Program-made: the position numbers and the translations under genes
In this document: one piece after another, positions 1-11,400 of the stretch
How positions within the stretch are numbered: position 1 is the first letter of the stretch
Layout of the letters: each line of letters starts with the position of its first letter
Notes under the pieces: model-generated
What the model saw: the letters and a program-made list of their open reading frames with translations, nothing else
Database searches by the model: none
What the model was told of the DNA's origin: nothing
Source of the DNA: Diadema setosum
Lineage: Eukaryota; Echinodermata; Echinoidea; Diadematoida; Diadematidae
Direction of reading: 5' to 3'
DNA length: 64,000 nt
NCBI RefSeq assembly: GCF_964275005.1
Contig: NC_092702.1
Location: 33,270,726-33,334,725, forward strand

Positions 1-194
1 TTGAGAGGATCAGATCTTATTGCTGTCCTGTTCCTGTTCTCTCAGTGTAACATGCATTTGAGATTGAAGATCTGTAGACTAGTTCAGCCACATCATTGTC
101 TTTATAGGTTCATTAGGTTGCTCTTATTCTTCATTACTTTCAACATCAGTGAGATTTTTTTACCATCGAGGTTGTCATGCTCTTTGTGTTTCAG

Positions 195-3100
195 ACTCAG
201 CTGGTGGAATGTCTCATCGACAGCCTGGTGATTGAGATGTTGATACCGCTGGACCGGCTGACCGGGGCAGCTCTTGCCGCCAGGCAAGCTCAGGGTAAGA
301 CCTACCGCCTCACAGGTACTTATGAATGGCAAATGATCATGATCCTTCTTTTAGATTTCGTTTTCTGTCAATACAATTTTTTATTTTAACTTTAAGACAG
401 AGAGCTGCATCAGGGATTATTACATAGTGTGCTTATCAGATAGTCAAAATCATTCAAACTAAATTGAATGAGATGTGGCTAGTGTAAGATGGCAGAGAGG
501 GCTCTTTTATGAGATGATATTTGATGCCGGTCCTGGATGGGCTATAAAATTTTGTGAATTGGAGCTGATGGCCTTTTTGGCAGCATGAAATTTTCGTGAA
601 TTGCCACTGGCATCCAGTGCATATTTTGGCGCTCGCGAAATTTGTGAAATTAAAATGCACACGAATAGTTCTTGTTTTATATACCTGTATGTGCTTACCT
701 CATTAACCTGACCAAGTTATCCTTTCCTTAATCGTGTTTCAGGCCCTTCCCGGCAGCAGATCATGGAAGAGTTCCAGGCACAGGCCGATGGACTCAGCCA
801 GGCTGTGACCAAGATCAGACAGGACTGTACCATGCTGCTCCAAGGGGTGTCCAACCTCCCTGAGAGGGACACCATCTTTGAGTGCGTGGACACCCTGGCG
901 AGGATCACCCCTACTGTGCTGTCTAAGATGCGGCAAATGGCGGGTGAGATGTGCAAGAGATCCCATATACACAGCATCGCAAACATGTATATTTATGTAC
1001 TCATATGCATAAACACACACACACAAGCAAGCACAAGTTGGGAGGCAATTTGCTGATCCCCATAAGGGTGCCCATCTTACAAAGAGGATTACGATTTTCC
1101 TCTGAACTGGGTCCCTGGTATGTGTGCCATGAAAATGAGGCAAGTGAAATACACAAGGTTTTCAGAAATTGTCTTTTCTTTGGCTGTAGAGAATTATCAA
1201 ATTACCACACACTGAAATCAGAGCACAATTTGTATGTGGGAATAGATTCAAAATGTGATTGCTCTATCAAAACTCTTCTTTCCAGATGGCTCCTCTGCAA
1301 GTGCTAATAGTGATGTCACAAATCAGAAGCGGGAATGGGCGTGTTACACCAACGCCCTGATCTCTGCCATCAACAGTCTTCCGGGCGTTGACTTCGCCAT
1401 CAAACAAGGTGAGACAGATTGATCTGAGATGTTCATCCCGAAAGATGTAATTAATGGAAAACTTCACAACAGCCCACCCCAGCACATTTTACGCATTATG
1501 ATCCAAGAGCTGGTATCACAAGCTGAAAATTAATGAGGACATGGAGAAAACTATGTAATTGTCTATGGCCAGAATTTATACCTATTGAGAATGTAGTAGC
1601 TGCCAGTTGTTTCAACTGTTTTGGTCATTTCCACTGTTATTGTAGGTAGAGTCTGAAAATGTGACAGTAGTCCTGCACAAATGATTACTGGCGCAGTATT
1701 CTTGAATTAATAGTAAATGCCCTGTTTGCTCTCAAGCAAAACTTTGTCAGTGACTAGGATAAGTATACACCAGTTTTGTTTTGTTGTTTTAGGCAAAGAT
1801 GTGTAAACTTCAGTGAGATGTTATCAAGATATATGATAATGCTTTTCTGATATAGTCCCCCTTTTTTAAGCTGCCTTTTCAAATCAAATCACCTAGGTGC
1901 AAAAATTCACAAATTTTATTTTGTGTTTTTGTGACAAGAGATGGCAAGATCTCTGCTGCAAGACAAGTCACCAACTCCTCCCGGTGCCAGTGTGTCCCTC
2001 CTGAACACCAGCTTCCCCACCCCTATGGCAGGAATGGGCCAGCCCACTTTCTTCACCCCGCCAACCATTCCACAACTCACTCCTGAGCAGTGGAGACTCC
2101 TGCAATCTTTGCCACAACAAGGTGAGTGTACCATACGTGTGTATTTTGTGTGTGTGTGTGTATGTACAGTATGTGTCCTCAACTGTTGACTTCATGTCAA
2201 TGAGGAGCTATTGTTGTTCAGTGGGTAAAACCATGAATTGCAGTAAACAACAACAACAAAACCTTTGAAATTTTCTTAAGCTGTGTTTTCAATATCACAC
2301 AAAGTTGTACTGGCCTCCACAATTAATGTCAATGATTTATTTGTACAATTAAAAGATATTACAAGATACTTGGGGAGATTCAGTTGACTGTAAATATTAT
2401 GATGTTTCCAGATGATGTTTTAAAAAAGGACCTGATTGTTTGTGAATTTATGTAAAGTACAGACTATTGCAGCTTTATGAAATAACATGCTTCATGTTGT
2501 TCGCAATACTTACATAGTGCGCCATTTACTTTTACATTTTAATGTACACATCAAGTGCGGAAGCAATAACCTACATCACACATCTTTTGGTAAGTAGTGC
2601 TGATGGCCCCAATTGGAGAAGGCTGTTTTATACCAGTCTGTGCTGTTCTTGTTTGTTTGGCATCTTTGTTGTTGTTTTGGAGGTGTGTTTTCGTTTTCCA
2701 CAGAAGTGTTGAGGAGCATATCTTTATTCTCATAACTCGTATGTGTAAGCACATGACCTTCTTGTAGTGAAGTTGAAGGTTTATCTCATGCACCAGGTGT
2801 TCCAGTCATCCAGACTCCGCCAGGAGGAGGCTCACCCTATTTCCATGGTAACCATCCTCATCACATGTCGTCCGGGATGACCACACCCATCCGTAACGTG
2901 ACGACACCACGGATCGTGGAGCCATCCTCTGCATCTCCAAGGTCTGCCATCTCAACACTGATGTGTGTCTGTACAGATGTTGTTTCTGGAGTACTTGTTA
3001 TGACCTACATGTTCGGACACTCACGGATTGTATACCACAGCTACAAATGGATTTATCTCATTACTAGAGGAAACTCAACATCTTTGCAACAGATTGTCTC

Positions 3101-6100
3101 AGCACCATAAACTATTTTTGATGTACCATCGTCATTAAAGGATAAGTTCACCTTCATTAACATAAGGATTAAGAGAATGCAGCAATAATAGTAGAACACA
3201 TCAGTGAAAGTTTGAGGAAAATTGGACAATCGATGCAAAAGTTATGAATTTTTAAAACTTTTGTGTTGGAACAGCTGGATGAGGAGACTGCTAAGGCTTG
3301 TGATGTCATATGAGTACAACAGTATAAAGAAAATGTAAAGAAAATTCAACATATTTTCACTTTTTTCGCACAATAAAAGAGCACTTGACTTACCTCTTTC
3401 TAAAGGCAATGGGAATAATATTACCCATAACATATGTCAGTAACGAGTCAAGGGAATGTGTACTTTTTTCAAAAGATGAAATTATGTGAAATTCTCTTTA
3501 TATTTTCCTTATATTGTTGTACGCATGTGACATCATACACTGCAGTAGTCTTCTCATCCAGCGGTGACTGCACAAAAACATCAAAAATTTATAACTTTTG
3601 AACGGATTGTCCGATTTTCCTCAAACTTTCAATGATGTGTTCTACTAATATTGCTACATTCTCTTAATCCTTATGTTAATGAAGGTGAACTTGTCCTTTA
3701 ACACTTTCAAAAGCTGTAGGGACAAGACGAAATACTCAAATATGTTGTAGTCCCTCTGTGACAAAGTGTTGAGCCCCCTGTCTTCCATTTGTGGTTGGTC
3801 TTTGAAAAATGTCTCGAAAAGTTGGATAACGCTGTTAGTGGTACTTAAATGCAATAAACTGGTCATCCCACTTAGTAGGGGAAATGATATTTCAAAACAA
3901 TGTATTTTTTTCTGCAAGTGATTTCTGTCCAGTCAGAATATCTTTGTCTGGGTTTTGTCTCCTAGGCAACAAGGTGCCGGCGTTCATGACCTGTCTCCTG
4001 GTCGTCTGAGGTCACTTCATCACAGCTTCCACAACAGCCATGACCAGGTGGATGCTGGTGACCGGAAGATACCACCATCAAAGAAGAAATCAGCGCAGAC
4101 TGAGACAGACTTGGGTGCAGCTGGGTGAGTTCAGTTTTGATTTTGCTGTCAATAATGTCATGGGGGAAGAGTGTGGAGGAGGGGTTGTTGAAAACATGCT
4201 AATATTTGACTGCACCCTTGATACAACTCTGTGTGAGAAATATCCTATTGCATCCCTTCCATGTCTGACAGTTGTTTTGTATGTGGATGGATCCATATAT
4301 CCTCACATTGATATCATATTTGAGCTAGTGTAGATTAAGCAAAAAGGAAGTCCAATGTTGAGTCACACTCCAAGGTTCTATCTGCAAGTTAAAATTGTGG
4401 TATCAAAGTAAAATGCAGGTTCACATTCAAGTTGACTTTCAGGAATAGAATAAAATCAGACCAACAAAGTGGAAGAATATTCATTAAAAAAAAAAAAAAA
4501 ATCTGCCACACAAGAACTTAAAGGGATGGTACAGTATTGGTGGAGATGAGAATTGGGCTTTTAACTTTTTGTGAAATACCAAGAAAACACTTATGAAACA
4601 GTACAGAGCATACCATTTTAAGAGGAATTCAAAGTTTATTTGATGAAAATCGGGTTTGGAATGACTGAAACATCCAAAAACAAAGTAAAAGAAAGCGATC
4701 GTAATAAAAGGTGGGTCCCACACTTTATCAGAATTGCTCTGTTTTGGATATCCCAGCCATTTCAAAACCAATTTTCATAAAATAAACGTTGATTTCCTCA
4801 TGGAATTACATGCTCTTCCATGTTATCTCATTATCTCACCAAAAAAATGTTAGAAACCTGAAATTAGGTCTCAACCAAAACTATACAACCCCTTTAAGTG
4901 ATATTAAAGGCTCAAGGAAACAAGGATATCACTGCCACCACATAGATGAATTAGATGGGGTAATAATATGACCACCCCCTCCCCCCATTCTGCCCATGGT
5001 TAGGGGAAAACAAAATATTGTAAAAATCATATGAATAAGTAAGAATCCTTTTGCCCCAAAACCTTCTCCCCCTGTAAAGGCCATAATTTATTGTGTCAAT
5101 GATATCCACAAACTAACATTACTTTTGTATTGTTCTTTCTTGCTTTGCAGCCCTTATAGGAGCAGACATCTTGGACTGACGGAGTAAGTTGCACGGCATT
5201 TCAGCTTACGTTGAACTGAATTTTAAAGATTTCAGAGACTATACTGCAAGAAAATTTCACAAATTCACAACATCTTTATGATGGAGCTATGTAATTTGGC
5301 CTGAATTGGTAGGACTTATCTGATAATATATTGATGGCTAGTTGTAGAGCACAATATGGTGCAGGTCTTCTGATTGACTTAAAATCCTAGTGCTACCAAG
5401 GGTATTTATTTTAAAGTGGCAAAATGTGAACCATTGGAATATAATGTATGTTAGTGTACAAATAGTGAATGGTCACGAGTGCAGTGGTACGAGATTTCGC
5501 ACGAGGTGAAAGATAGAGGCGCTCTATTCAACGAGGCGAAGCCGAGTTGAATAGTGCGCCTCATCTTTCACCGAGTGCGAAATCTCGTTCCATTGCACAA
5601 GTAAAGACCATACACTATTTGATTTATACAACGTCCAAGTAGATCTTTTTGGTCTAAGTAGGCCTAGAAGTATGTATGAAAAATATAGCCATACTTACAT
5701 ATGGATCCACTGCGATTCTCTTTCTGGCTTGTGCAATCAGTGTAGATACAGGTCACAGCTATACTAGCGCTCATACACGTACACTAGCACTACGTAGGCC
5801 TACGTACGCGCATGCATGTACCGGACACGCATGTACCTGCGCTAGCTGCATGCGATCCTCAATATGCAACACACAGTACACGCAGTACCATACAATTTCT
5901 CGAACCGTGGAATAGAACGAAAAAATCGAACCAAGTTGCACGCAAAAATAGAACCAAAATTGCACGGCGCGTTGAATGGAGTACTTATTTAATATCACGT
6001 CACCAACAATCCTCCAATCAAATTACAAGGATCTACTTGGACGTTGTATAATATGTGTCAACTGACATGTGCAAAATTAGTACTTTCCAGTAGGGTATCT

Positions 6101-9100
6101 GAAACTTTGTGAATTAGTGTGTTTGGGTGCTAACTAGGAAAGAAGAATAAACTAGCTTTGATGCTAACAATGGACCAAAAAGTGACACACCCATCAGCAG
6201 AGGAGAAGTTAGCAGTTTTTTTTTTTCTTGTTCTGCTTTCTCAGCACGCCCAGGTCCTTGAAGATGAAGTCTGCAAGTACGTCCAGCCTGCTGTCGGTCA
6301 ACAGCAACGGAGTTTCCGAGAGTGGCTCGGTCCAGTACTCTAACTCTATCACAGTTAGTACAGACCACAACTTTATCAGTACTATCAATATCTAACAATA
6401 TTGATCAATCAATCAATCCCGAAGTCTGCTTTGGCAATAGAAGTAGTGATATACAGGCGTAATCATCTTCAACTAGGCTTTGACCAAGCTGGTTTACAAC
6501 TGATAACGAATGCTTTTCTGTTTCGCAGACATGATGTGGTGTGAATTCCCTGTTTACTCATCCTCTTGATAATAATGATTCAAAATATTTATAAAGCTTT
6601 CATCACATTAAAATGTCTATAAAGCACTGTAAAGAAAGAGAAAAAGGCAAGAACGTACAGTCTAGAAATGTCCAGACGTAATAAGAATTACCAGTTACCC
6701 ATACTAAGGCAAGAGACTGTTGAAGGAAGAGAATAGAAATATTTTATCTTAGCATATAGAATGTGTCATTTATGAAACTGATTGTGCATCTCATTTTGTT
6801 CCTTTCAAGCATAGGTGATGGTGCATGTATGTATTATTTATTTCTATACAAAATGTTGATCGTATCATCACCCTTGGTAAAATGGAAGGCATAAGGAGCT
6901 GAAAAGCTGTGGTTGTACCGCACGGGTTCAATTTTCCCCTGTCTGCTATTAAAATATTGTGATGCTCTCGTGGTCACTTAGGCCGCAGCCCTGGCTCTCC
7001 AGCAAGAGACTGACCGCTGGGAAGAGGACAAGAATGAGATCATCAAGGTGGCAAGGGTCATGGCCGGTCAGATGGGACTTCTGGCCAAGTATGCACGCAG
7101 GCATTCCTGCATCGAGGTAAGCAAGTGCCATCTTTTGATTTGATTTGATTTGATTTGATTTAAGTTTGCACATTTTTACTTCAAATATTATTAAGAATGA
7201 ATGACAAAGAATGCAAACATAACAAAGAAAACAATATATTTTGCAATATTGTGTTCATTTTCATACAAATAGTGACATTATTATTCAAATATAGGTATAC
7301 AGCATGAAATTACATATAGAATATAACTCTTAATGACATTACTAAGTATTTAAGAGTAAAATATCACAATGCAAATTGACTGGTATATAAACATGAAGTG
7401 TGTATCATGTACACGGGATATATTTAACTGACTCATGCTTTTGCTAGTTAGTAGGTATTTGAGGTAAAGTCCCTTTTGATGTCATTTATACCTTAACCCG
7501 TTGAGTGCGAGTCGCGAGTATACTTGGACAGGTGTCTATGGGAAATGCATGTTAAAGCAAAAAAATCAGCTCATCCTCAATGAGTTAATAGACTATCTGT
7601 TAAAATTGTATAGTTAGTTGTTCTTTTTCATCAAATCCAGTCAAATGTATGTTTTCTTTGACTTAATTATTTTGGTGATGATTTTATCTATTCATTTGGA
7701 TGCACTTTTAATCTTTTCATGTTCATCTCACAGGACAAAAAGGACTTAATCTCCACAGCCAAGGCCATCGCTGCCAATGGAGCCGTCATCGTCAAGTTTG
7801 CTGACATTATTGCGAAAAACTCTGTCGATCGCAGGTGAGCAGTAGAGAACGGCTTCATGGCTGTCAGTTAAATGTGCTTCAAGTATGCAAATGCAAAGTT
7901 TCAAGTATGCAAAGGATATATGCCATGGAATAGTCTCATTCTGTATGTATGGATGTACATTGTATGTGTCTGTCTGCTGAAATGATACAATTTTTATGTA
8001 TGTCAGTATATTTCACTGAGACATATGTTCCCTCTGAATTAGACTTTGATTGGACAGGGGTGGAGTTAAACAGCCTACTTTACTCAGAAGGGTTTTGTTT
8101 TATTATGTTGTTTATCAGTGTGGCTTCTTTTCATTCAAACTGCTTAATCCAGTCTAATAGTACTTATATAGGGATTCCTTCTAGAAAAAAAAAAATCTTG
8201 AAAGAAAACATATATCACATCTAATTCATTATTTGGTAGATCAAATTTGTTAATTATTGGGATGAGTGAGTTGTCCTTGCTCAAACAGATGGCAGTTAAA
8301 CAACAATTTCACTCAGGAATGTTACCTTTGCAATGAACCCAAACTTTTATGTCATCCACCCACTGGACAGATTCGCAGAAGAGCTGCGCGCTGAATCTCA
8401 GCACATACCGGCCCTCAGCACCCAGCTCAACATCTTGGCCAGCGTCAAGGCCGCGACCCCGGATGACCTCACGTCCAACGCCATGCTGGTAAAGAACGCC
8501 GAGAACCTCATGGGTGCTGTGGTGAAGACTCTGAAGGCAGCAGAGGCGGCCTGTGTCAAAGTAAACAAACTTTACGATACTCCGCTCCTTCCCTTCATTG
8601 GGGAGTACTGTCAAATTGGGGAGTACTGTCGAACAGATAGTTCTCTATGGCAGTGTGAAATTGATTGATTTATTATGTTTGTGTGTGTATGTGTGTGTTT
8701 TCTACACAGAAAAATTGATGTGGGTTTATGTGTTCAGATATTACTGGTATGTGCACATGTGATACATTATGTTTTGGTTGTGTAGTAAAGTGGGAAGTTA
8801 TGCCTTCAGGAATAACATAGCAATATCACATCAAGTGAGACTGAAATATTGATGATATCTCACATGTGCATCTGTTAATAGATTTACAATGTTTAGCTTC
8901 TTTTTTTTTTTTTTCATGCCACTGACATCCAGGGCTTGCAGTCCAGTGATGGCGGAGAGCCAAATTCGGACGCGGACGAACAGGAGGCAAAGGCGCTTGC
9001 CATGCAGTGGAAGCGCAAGCTGCACCGCCATCGCCTGATAGAAGCGTCCAGTGAGGATACCGACCACCTTGGCCTGAGAAAGATCAAGAAGAACATCTCG

Positions 9101-9133
9101 GCGCCCTCGCTCACCGAGATCGTGATGAAGTAA
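195..9133 (+). CDS. Vinculin-family cytoskeletal adaptor, 3' part (12 exons)
   Basis: Exons are 195-294, 743-943, 1286-1408, 1939-2121, 2797-2941, 3966-4124, 5151-5183, 6245-6353, 6982-7116, 7734-7834, 8371-8560 and 8933-9133 (stop TAA). All splice phases match and the total is 1,680 bases (559 residues). The first three exons are alpha-helical, like the end of a vinculin/alpha-catenin head. Exons 4-8 encode a Pro/Ser/Thr-rich linker, and exons 9-11 a vinculin-type tail bundle: the stretches WEEDKNEIIK, IPALSTQLNILASVKA and NAENLMGAVVKTLKAAEAA parallel WSSKGNDIIA, IPTISTQLKILSTVKA and NAQNLMQSVKETVREAEAA of vertebrate vinculin (compared from memory). Vinculin links talin and alpha-catenin to F-actin at adhesions. 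The C-terminal 66 residues are unusual: instead of the short aromatic vinculin hairpin there is a charged extension with WKRKL that ends APSLTEIVMK. Two donors are weak (GTCTGC after exon 5, GTTAGT after exon 8). An alpha-catenin-like relative is the alternative. The 5' exons lie outside the window. Confidence 0.85.
3135..3701. repeat. Palindromic TTAA-flanked element, family B, copy 1
   Basis: A non-autonomous palindromic element sits in intron 5 of the vinculin-family gene. It begins TTAAAGGATAAGTTCACC and ends with the inverse (GAACTTGTCCTTTAA), and the two halves are inverted copies of each other, including AACACATCAGTGAAAGTTTGA. Related copies occur at 50491-51063 and 59275-59840. TTAA at both ends suggests a TTAA target duplication, as in Kolobok or piggyBac elements. 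There is no coding capacity. Confidence 0.8.
4518..4897. repeat. Palindromic TTAA-flanked element, family A, copy 1
   Basis: The copy starts TTAAAGGGATGGTACAG and ends in the inverse, CCCCTTTAA. The two arms are inverted copies around a centre near 4715; TTTATTTGATGAAAATCGG in the left arm reappears inverted in the right arm. It lies in intron 6 of the vinculin-family gene. Five other copies occur in this window. A similar open frame recurs across copies, but this follows from shared repeat sequence and not from a gene. Confidence 0.85.
5459..6052. repeat. Composite hairpin repeat in intron 7
   Basis: Two inverted structures lie side by side. The inner hairpin, 5459-5622, pairs CAAATAGTGAATGGTC with GACCATACACTATTTG, and CGAGATTTCGCAC with GTGCGAAATCTCG. 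The outer pair is TTATACAACGTCCAAGTAG near 5624 and its inverse ending near 6052. This is probably one or two nested non-autonomous DNA transposons inserted in an intron of the vinculin-family gene. I see no coding region. Confidence 0.6.
7138..7165 (-). repeat. (GATTT)n tract, possible LINE or SINE tail
   Basis: Five to six copies of GATTT occur in intron 9 of the vinculin-family gene. The same pentamer ends the CR1/L2-like LINE at 46523-47585, so this could be the 3' tail of a minus-strand retroposon whose body has decayed. It could equally be a simple microsatellite. Confidence 0.35.
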
Positions 9134-10671
9134 TGACAGGCCAGGTGGTAGCATCTCTGTGTTGCTCACAAGTTTACACTGTTGGATGTAGCTTTCTGCA
9201 TTTTTAACTTCTCACAGGCAAACTTGGGAAAAACTTACTTTTCTTGTACTGTAAAAGTGGATATTTTCGCGCGACTAATTTTTCACTCTCCGCCGGGTAA
9301 GAAGAATTTCATGTGTGGAATTCTGCGGAATCAAGACATCAACTACCGGAACATATGGCAAGCAAAAACATTCACATGCTTTTATTTTCGCGCTAGTTTC
9401 TGTGTGCGCGAAATGCGCAAAAATTTCCACTTTTACAATATTCAAATGGTTTCAGGTCCGGGCTTCATGTTGATATATCAATGCGCCCTGTTACATGGGT
9501 ATTAGGGGTTTATTTTTCATCAGGGCACTAAAATATTGTAGTTGACAGTATTTTGTATAAGTACTGTCCTAAGGTACGGAATGCGATGTTATGCTATCAT
9601 AAGTGCTTAAGAATCAATTCATTCAGTTTATAGAGGAAGTTACAGATTGTGTGGATGTGAAACAACACCTCATGGAAAAGCCATCATGGACAAAAATCCA
9701 GTTATTGTCATTGTAGTAGAAATCACTGCTGCTATGTATTGAAACTTTGCTGATAAACAGACTGGCATATCAAAGACATTGTTACTATCATGGCTGTAAT
9801 TTTTTAAGCCAATATAATATATTGACTTTTTCACCTTGAGTACCAAAGAGTATCTTTATGCTGTGTATCCATCTTGTTGTACATTCCATGTTATATCTGA
9901 TCGATTGAGCAGATTTGAGATCAAGCTGTAGTACCATATTTCGTAGGAATGTTATAATACAGTGTATCATGACTGAAAGTATTCATTAGAAATATTACTT
10001 TGTATGATACGTTATTTTTGTTGTTAAAAGCACATGTCATGCGTAAACACAAGCAAATGATCAAACAAGCCAAATTTTTTTAAATGCCTTCAAACGTTTG
10101 CTTGTAGCAAACTCATTTCGATATATTCCAAGCATTAGTCAGCTGTAAGTTTTGATGTCGTGGTATGTCAGCAAATGACCTCCATGACATCGTGGCACCA
10201 AAGTTAATGTATACATGTCTTCTGGCAGAGCTTTGCTTTCCTGTTAATGAATATGTGATATATGATAACATTGGCTGAAAGGTAATTCAAAACCATGCAC
10301 CATATCAGTTGTGATTATTTTTACCACCATGAGAAGATGAAAGATGATGTCATGGCAACTGAAATATCCTTAATAAGTTTTGATAAGTATATAATAGGAA
10401 AGGGCATTGTGTTATAATAGGAAAGGGCATTGTGTCAGTCATTTCAAAATGTTTGCATTTCCTCTTGTCTCCTTGCACGTTAGACCTATTCCCACTGATC
10501 AACCTCAATGTTATTGCTTGTTTTAAGTGAGTCAAGTAATTTACATTGTTTTTGAATGCCAAATAGATCATAGATGGTGAAACCCCGTAGCTAAATCCTC
10601 CCATTTATATTTGGTTGGTTTTTGTTTTGTTTTGTTTTGTTTTTTTAGCCAATTACCTCGGGATGCATTGT
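9134..10671. other. 3' flank of the vinculin-family gene, no further gene
   Basis: This stretch follows the TAA stop and probably holds the 3' untranslated region. I see no further coding exon. It contains the small palindromic repeat at 9246-9441. The first AATAAA hexamers I noticed downstream are at about 11,083 (inside a repeat) and 11,748, so the transcript end is not clear. Confidence 0.6.
9246..9441. repeat. Short palindromic element (MITE-like)
   Basis: The terminal inverted repeats are TACTGTAAAAGTGGATATTT at the left and AAATTTCCACTTTTACAATA at the right, each continuing into a TTCGCGCG or CGCGAAA motif. At about 196 bp without an open frame, it looks like a miniature inverted-repeat transposable element just after the vinculin-family stop codon. 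A blurred relative with GCGAAATTTGTGAAATTAA may lie near 530-665. Confidence 0.65.
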
Positions 10672-11400
10672 GTGATTTCAAGTTCGGTGCTAGTGCTAGT
10701 GCTAGTGCTATCTCAGCACTAGCACCGGCGATAAAACCGAACTTGAAATCACGTCGGTGTTGGGAGTTGACCTCAAAAATTATGACGTATTTCTGGTTGC
10801 TGGTGCTGGGCTCGGTGTTGAATGTCGTCTGCTGAACCGAGCTCCGCCGTCTGTGTTAGCGATTTACATGCTTTTTCCCAATTGACTAACACTAGCCCCT
10901 AGGGATTATCATTTTCTTCATTTCAAGTTCGGTGCTGGTGTTAGTGTTGCCGTGCGAGACCCGTATTCACTTCCATAAGAGATGCACGTTTTACATGCAA
11001 AGTCTATGCTAATGCAATGGTCGCCCACGTAAAGAACACGAACACTACAGACATGGCCATAGAAATCTGAGCCCGGGAGCAAAATAAAGATAATTGTGTT
11101 TTCAAGAAGGGGTAACATTTGTGGCATTTTAATCAGTCTTCCTCGTTACGTGTCTAAAACTAAGCAGTTATGGTTAAATCTTTTTGTATTTGACTTTAAC
11201 TAAGTGCCACCACTTTTTTCATCGCGCAATTCCCGCGGAGCTGGCGGTGCTGTGATTCCAACACCTAGTGCTAGTGATCTATAATTTTGATCGGTATCGC
11301 CTCGTTAATCTGACCGTCGGTGTTGGAGGTCGATTTAGTGTTGTTATACGGGGGCTAGCACTAGCACTAGCACTAGCACTAGCACCGAACTTGAAATCAC
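10672..11400. repeat. Inverted-repeat element with AGTGCT tandem arms
   Basis: The left end reads GTGATTTCAAGTTCGGTGC followed by tandem copies of TAGTGC. The right end is its exact inverse: tandem GCACTA, then CCGAACTTGAAATCAC. Internal copies of the same terminus occur inverted at about 10,737-10,752 and direct at about 10,919, so the left end carries a complete 81-bp hairpin of its own. The flanks share CATTGTG, which may be an 8-bp target duplication with one mismatch. This is a non-autonomous DNA transposon, probably nested or rearranged. Confidence 0.75.

Noticed and set aside
1-194. A short open frame at the very start
   Set aside because: Best explained as intron sequence before the acceptor at 193-194 of the vinculin-family gene.
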